Shown here piece after piece: positions 58,790 through 64,000 of a stretch of DNA of 64,000 nt. Source of the DNA: Plantago ovata (lineage: Eukaryota > Streptophyta > Magnoliopsida > Lamiales > Plantaginaceae). A program made the position numbers and the translations under genes. Within the stretch, counting starts at the first letter, position 1, and each line of letters starts with the position of its first letter. The stretch is from contig CM051458.1 in assembly GCA_028274465.1 (NCBI GenBank), positions 54,239,253-54,303,252 on the forward strand, written 5' to 3'. Below the pieces are notes generated by a model. It saw nothing but the letters and a program-made list of their open reading frames with translations. It made no database searches and was not told where the DNA came from.

Positions 58790-60798
58790 GTCTCTTTCAG
58801 CTACGAGGAAGCTATATGAAGGATTCCTATGATCTTGAGAGGGAAACTAAATGAAGAGGACTTGAATAGTATATTGTGACGATCTACTGCGAACTTAAGA
58901 AGAAGTACGAATTACCCTTGAACAGATTCTATTTAACAACATTCAGCTTGTTCAATTTCCGATTCTGGGCTATCATTCTCTCTAAGTCACTGCATATATG
59001 TTCTCTTTTATCTTCATTAAACTTCCTGACACTGGTCAACAACCGATTCCTCTTTGTATTTACGTCAGACAGAGCAATTGAAGCAATTATTTCAGCTCTC
59101 ATACGACGCCTTTCAGCAACCTGGTAAAAATATATTAAAAAGAGAAATTAATATAAAACTCATATTATAAACAAATCTCATACATGGTATAAGCTAATTA
59201 GTACCTTAGTCATTGAAGGTCCTGAATAATTTCCATTTCTGAAGAACTTCATTTCTTTGATAACATAAACACCACAGTCGTAGTCATTTTTTGATCTATT
59301 TGCCCATTGACACTGAGGATAAATAAGAGAAAAATCAAGAATTCTCGAGGCATCTGGGTGTCCATGTTTGTGCAAGTAACCTGCCAAATTTGTTCTCTAA
59401 AAAAAAAGTGATTAATAAGTAAGTAATCTACTTGAATCAATGAGGCAAATAGTCTAAGCTTTATTAATGACCAAACTTTTCATATACACAGAGTACAAAA
59501 AACTCCAATACATGAACAAAACATTACGAAAAATAGCAGTAAAGAACAAAATTCTAAACTTACCAGTACAGCTGCCAAAGCCTTGCACCTTTCAGAATTA
59601 GGCATGCGATTGTCAAGATGATAAATTTTGTTCGTTTCAAGGCAGACAACGAATATTGTAAAGTGATTTTCTTGATGTTTTCTAGAATTATCCTAGAAAT
59701 GTGGAAAGAAGAACTGCAAAGAAAATCAAATACATATAAAATTTAGAGAACATATATTCAAAACTCACTCCATAAAATAAAATTGAATAAAAATTAAATT
59801 ACCTGTTTCACACTTTTCAAGAACTCAAAGTTGGATTGAAATGTATTCAAAATCCATTCGTCCATAAAATTATTTAAATTCGATTTTGCTTTATTCAACT
59901 CTTCAACAGTAGGCACATATGACTCGTCAGCCCTCGGAGGATATCCAGCAAGAGTCGACCAAAAAGACTAAAACAAATAACAAAAATAAAATAAAAATGT
60001 TACTTTATAAAATAGAACATGTATACTTAAGCAATTACTCAGAAAATCTGAAAACACTTACATGCAATTGAATTCCCAAACAACAAATACGAGGTTCATC
60101 TTTGCTTCTAATAACTCAGCATGGTTAATTGAAACAGATATGGCATCAATGCTAGCATCATAGATTGAGTTATCAGAAGCTAATGTCAACACATCCTCAG
60201 GTCTTATGAAAGTAAGTGTATGATACTCCGCAAATAAGAAGTCTTCAACACCCAAAGCAACATCACCTTGTTTCACTTCCCGTTTTTTATCACTGAAAAT
60301 ATACAAATAAATAAAACTCAAAACATTATATGCATAAAACTCAAACAACCAGAATACAATACTCAAAACACACACATATAACAAAAAAGAACAAAACAAT
60401 ACCTTTTTCAAAGTTCAGACATGTATATCATGTAATCACAAGTCTCTTTCCTGAGACTCTTCATATCAACGAACTCCTTTGCATGATGCCTCATCCACTG
60501 AGAAACTAATGACATATGTCTATCTGGAACTCCTACTGCCTCACTACATCCCAAGACATCAATATGTAAATCCAAGTCTTCATCTGCAAAGAGAACAAAA
60601 TGTTCATAATTAGGAATATGATAGATGTAAACTCAAACATTAACCACATAAAACTCAAGCAAAACACCACATAAAAATCATTTTTTTATAAACTTTAACA
60701 TACCATCACTTTTGTTCAAAAAATAATTACCTTGCTTTTGTCCTTCCTTGAACTCCTCTAATTGATCAATCTTATTCAGTTTTTCTCTTTCCATGTGC

Positions 60799-60965
60799 CA
60801 ATGAGGTCTAGCTCAATTGGTTAGACTGAGGTGTCATGACACTAGAGGTCATAGGTTCAATTCTCGCCAAGTGCGGGATTATTTATTGTTTATTACTAGC
60901 TTTGTAATGCTACTTATGAAGTTGTAATAGTTCGATTATTAAAAAAAAAAAAAAAAAAAAAAAAA
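60799..60965 (+). mobile_element. tRNA-derived SINE in an intron of the Ulp1-like gene
   Basis: The A box TAGCTCAATTGG (60809-60820) and B box GGTTCAATTCT (60854-60864) have tRNA spacing. A short unrelated body follows, and a 26-27-base A tail ends at about 60966. ATGTGC flanks both sides (60793-60798, 60966-60971), a short target-site duplication. It is copied by RNA polymerase III and mobilised by LINE enzymes. The long pure A tail suggests a fairly recent insertion. Confidence 0.85.
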
Positions 60966-61594
60966 ATGTGCTGACTGACCAAATCATCTGAAAAATGCAC
61001 TTTTCGAATTTCATTTGATTGAGTTTCTGTTACATGAGTAACAGAAGTAGAAGCAGAAGCACGAGCAGGAGCTTGTGACTGTGTTTCAAAGATCTTTGAT
61101 GACTCTATAAAAAATGTAAAACATCTTAGTTAGCAAAAGATTATAAAAGCAGTAAATTACAATCTTAATATCAAAGTAAAACTCAAAAATTATATACGTA
61201 CCATCATTCAATTCTTCAGTCTGAGTCTGAGTCTCAAATCCGATAATATCTACTTCGCTCCTATCATTGTTCAAGTCAACAATCCTTTCGATATCTTTGC
61301 TCACATCAGACTCTTCAATCTTTTTTTTCGCATCTTCTTCACATTGTGTTGGACAAACGCCCAGGTCGTAATTAGCAACAATTGTTGCTGCTACTGCTTC
61401 ACAGTGAGCTTTTGTACATTCATCAAGCTCTCTATAAACTCCATTGTCAGTCCAGAATTTTGAGAAGCTAAACAACTATAATCTCTATCAACTGGAGTGG
61501 AATTGTGGTTCTTAATGAATTCAGCATGATGCCGAAATACCACATCCATGTTCCGCTTCAATAGCCTCCATCCGTAGTCAAGCGGCTAAAAAAA

Positions 61595-62100
61595 CAAACA
61601 TGATATATATAAAAACTCAAACATGATATATATAAAAACTCAAACAGGCAGCACATAAAACTCAAGCATATAATAAAAAATATTACATGCATCAACAGTA
61701 ATATAACTCAAATAAGCACCAAATAAAACTCAAACAGACAGAATATAAAACTCAAACATTAAAAACTTATCCTCAAGCACCTTATTAATGGACAAAAACA
61801 TTCCTATAGAATTGAGAATCCTATTTCTATGAATGTTTAAGCTTAAACTCAGTCAGTAATGCATATAAAACTCATGGACAGTGGTAAACCTCAAGCACCA
61901 AATGAAACACAAACAGAGAGCATATAAAACTCAAGCATATATAAAAAAAATATAATGTGCATCGACAGTGATATAACTCAAACAAGCACCAAATAAAACT
62001 CAAACAGACATCATATAAAACTCAAACATATAAAACTTATCCTCAAGCACCTTATTAATGTACAAAAACATTCCTATAGAATTGAGAATACTCAATAAGA
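61595..62100 (-). repeat. TTTGAGTTTTAT-family cluster in the Ulp1-like gene
   Basis: Many ATAAAACTCAAACA-type motifs (plus strand) occur with two copies of TTATCCTCAAGCACCTTATT and two of ATTCCTATAGAATTGAGAAT (61801-61820, 62069-62088). One copy of ACTCATGGACAGTGGTAAAC (about 61870) matches 7765 and 15120. A near-duplicate of about 260 bp runs as 61640-61820 and 61920-62090. Confidence 0.75.
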
Positions 62101-62689
62101 ATACTCACATCAATTGTTTCCTTCTCCAACTGTGCATTTGTAGGGATTCCTTTAGGGATGCAGAATTTGAGAATTCTATCATCAGAATCCTAAGTTTCAT
62201 CCTTCTGAATATTTTCAAGAGAAAGCCCTGGTAGATCACATCCCTTACTGATAGGAAACTCTATCTTGCTCTTTGGTTGTTTAAGAAAACCGCGGACCTC
62301 CTCAGCAGTAAATCTTTCAATCAGTATGTCATTTGTCCAATGCTGAATCAAGGGCAACGTTATTGGCATGTCGTTGCCTTTGTACATGAATCTGTAAATG
62401 AATAAAAAAAAAAGTTAGCTAAAGAAAACATGACGATTAAACATGTAAAAAAAAACTGAAAAAATATAATATAAGATGACGTAGCTATGCGCATATGCAA
62501 GCAGCATCACAGGAACACAAGCATAGAGTGTACTCTTGTTCTTACTGTTACCCTCCCCAAGAAGCTTATTGAAGCCTTGAACAATGTTTGTAATGACGAA
62601 GGAGCACCAATCTAACTCCTTCAACTTGTCTACATCATCAATTGCACAGGCAAGCCTGACACCAAAAAAAGAGATACATATATATATAT

Positions 62690-62850
62690 ATATATATAAC
62701 TCAAACAACAACAAATATAAAACTCAAAAAAAACAGCATATAAAAACTCAAACATATAAAACTTATAGTCAAGTAAATATAACCGCTAAAACTCAAAAGC
62801 TGAAAAATGTAAAACTCAAACAAGTACCATATAAAAGACTAAAACGCACT
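62690..62850 (-). repeat. TTTGAGTTTTAT-family cluster with an AT dinucleotide run
   Basis: A (TA)n run at about 62679-62698 is followed by at least five AAAACTCAAA motifs. This is an intron of the Ulp1-like gene. Confidence 0.65.
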
Positions 62851-63559
62851 TAACCTCAAAACAAACAGCATTGCATAATTGAGAAAAAAAAGTAATAATT
62901 AATTACAGACGAGGACATACTTGAAATCTGCATTACTGCTGGATGTTGGAGCGAGAAAAACCGCACATGCATACATTACAAACAGCTTCTTGAATGAAGG
63001 ACCGCCATGTGGAAGGTTTTTAAGTGCTTCAGCCATCCTAGCACTCGAGAACTCATAGACCTCAACCTGTGATCCAGGCCGGTTACGTCTAATATAACCT
63101 CTAAATTCTGTATCCCACCAATCTCGAACTTTTTTAACTTGCTGGAACTCTGGTCCTTTCTCTGACAGCTTGAAGAGACGGATAGGATTTCCAGGGAAAT
63201 ATGGCAACTTCAGGATGTCATGCACATCCAAAGCGGTCAAATGGTACGAATTGACACCAATATCTTGAAGAAGAGTGTTGCAATCAAAGTTGTCCATCAG
63301 CCACGGTATTATACTCAATGAAAAGGCATCAAATCCAAGCATCAAAAGACCTCCAAAGCCAATTGCAATGACATTAGCCTTCTGTTCCTCGGTCAAAGAT
63401 TTTATGACATTGAACATTGAACTGACTTTGCATTGAGTTGTTATAGGACGCATTTTCTTATCAGCTGCAAAAACATTGTTAATAACATGATTCTTAACAA
63501 ATTTACAGAACAGAGATACAGAGAGCAGAATTTTACACATTTACAAAGCAAAAACTTAG

Positions 63560-63900
63560 ATACAGAGCAGAGATAAAACTCAAACATGCATCAGATAAAA
63601 CTCAAACAAAACATCATATGAAACTCAAAAATATGAAATTTATCCTCAAGCACCATATTAATGTAGAGAAATTGAGTTTTATCTAGTGTTTGTTTCAGTT
63701 TTATCTGATGCATGTTTAATAACATGATTCTTAACAAATTTACAGAACAGAGATACAGAGAGAAGAATTTTACACATTTACAAAGCAAAAACTTAGATAC
63801 AGAGCAGAGAATTTCACAAATAACATGATTCTTAAACATCATTCTTAACAAATTTACAGAACAATAGATACAGAGAGCAGAATTTTACATATTTACAAAG
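63560..63900. repeat. Foldback unit of the TTTGAGTTTTAT family and a flanking tandem repeat
   Basis: The unit at 63570-63720 is a close copy of 16980-17165, including TTATCCTCAAGCACCATATT. It is flanked by three copies of a segment with AACATGATTCTTAACAAATT and TACAGAGAG (about 63485-63540, 63718-63790, 63820-63910). Confidence 0.75.
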
Positions 63901-64000
63901 CAAAATTTTAGATACAGAGCAGAGTTATCGTTAATTAATGATGTTATACCATTCCTTGCTACAACCACAGCTTTCTTGACCTTTGGTCTTTTAGATTCCA

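Larger units (their letters stand above)
58880..64000 (-). pseudogene. Ulp1-like (SUMO-protease-family) transposon gene, many exons, truncated by the window edge
   Basis: Ulp1-type C48 cysteine peptidases process SUMO, and plant MULEs often carry divergent copies. Exons seen on the minus strand include 64000-63950 (basic, KRPKVKKAVVVARN) and 63464-62920 (NVIAIGFGGLLMLGF and SYHLTALDVHDILKLPYF, a helical domain common upstream of Ulp1 in plant transposon proteins). Others are about 62655-62490, 62391-62109, 61590-61200, about 60592-60412, about 60293-60070 and 59969-59802. The catalytic exons are about 59716-59574 (HFTIFVVCLETNKIYHLD: His and Asp) and about 59400-59200 (CQW for Gln, NDYDCGVYVI for Cys). 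Breaks are TAG at 62192-62190, TGA near 60413, TAG near 59696 unless spliced out, and a frameshift near 61470. Introns carry TTTGAGTTTTAT repeats. Confidence 0.8.

Noticed and set aside
61595-62100. Regularly spaced short repeats suggesting a CRISPR-like array
   Set aside because: Units are degenerate, spacing is irregular, spacers are themselves repeated, and the context is plant introns.

Overview
The window is plant nuclear DNA, most likely from a dicot with a repeat-rich genome. It contains Ty3/gypsy lineages found only in plants (Athila-like, Tat-like and a Tekay/Del-like end), a large Ty1/copia element, a tRNA-derived SINE, AT-rich GT-AG introns and decayed plant transposon genes (FAR1/Mutator-type transposase, RPA70-like, Ulp1-like). 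I see no clearly intact cellular gene. The best intact unknown is a 192-codon ORF at 16156-16734.

Layout. 1-2876 is the 5' end of a minus-strand Tekay/Del-like retrotransposon that runs off the left edge. From about 3478 an older, AT-rich block begins. It holds a FAR1/MULE transposase pseudogene (+, 3751-7220), an RPA70-like pseudogene (-, 7976-15744), the unknown ORF (+, 16156-16734) and an Ulp1-protease-like pseudogene (-, 58880 to the right edge). The block is now in three pieces (about 3478-8284, 13845-17623 and 58790-64000). The pieces share a private repeat family (TTTGAGTTTTAT motifs plus two longer shared phrases), which suggests they were once one locus, possibly one large multi-gene Mutator-like element.

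Insertions into that block. An Athila-like gag-only element (A, 8285-13844) sits inside the RPA exon. A Tat-lineage gypsy element (17624-58789) separates the unknown ORF from the Ulp1-like gene. The Tat element is itself loaded: a 19.3-kb copia element (18078-37364) lies in its 5' LTR, an Athila-like gag-pro element (C, 37664-43758) in its gag, a 1-kb foldback element (about 45031-46053) at its gag/pol junction and a copia solo LTR (55796-57898) near its 3' end. The copia element carries another Athila-like element (B, 21930-30092) in gag and an Athila-like solo LTR (D, 32153-33379) between integrase and reverse transcriptase. Target-site duplications (TSDs) support A (atatc/atttc), B (gcaac), C (gtggt), D (gcatg), the copia element (gctca) and the copia solo LTR (gtccg/gtcct).

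How the parts work together. None of the large elements looks autonomous now. Copia gag-pol and Tat gag-pol carry stops and frameshifts. Athila-like A, B and C have LTRs, a tRNA-Asp primer-binding site and a polypurine tract (PPT) but no reverse transcriptase, the TR-GAG type of non-autonomous element. Structured sequence stands out in three places: a copia leader packed with hairpins that share an invariant loop, GC hairpin repeats of variable number upstream of the Athila-like TATA box, and a kilobase palindrome in the foldback element.
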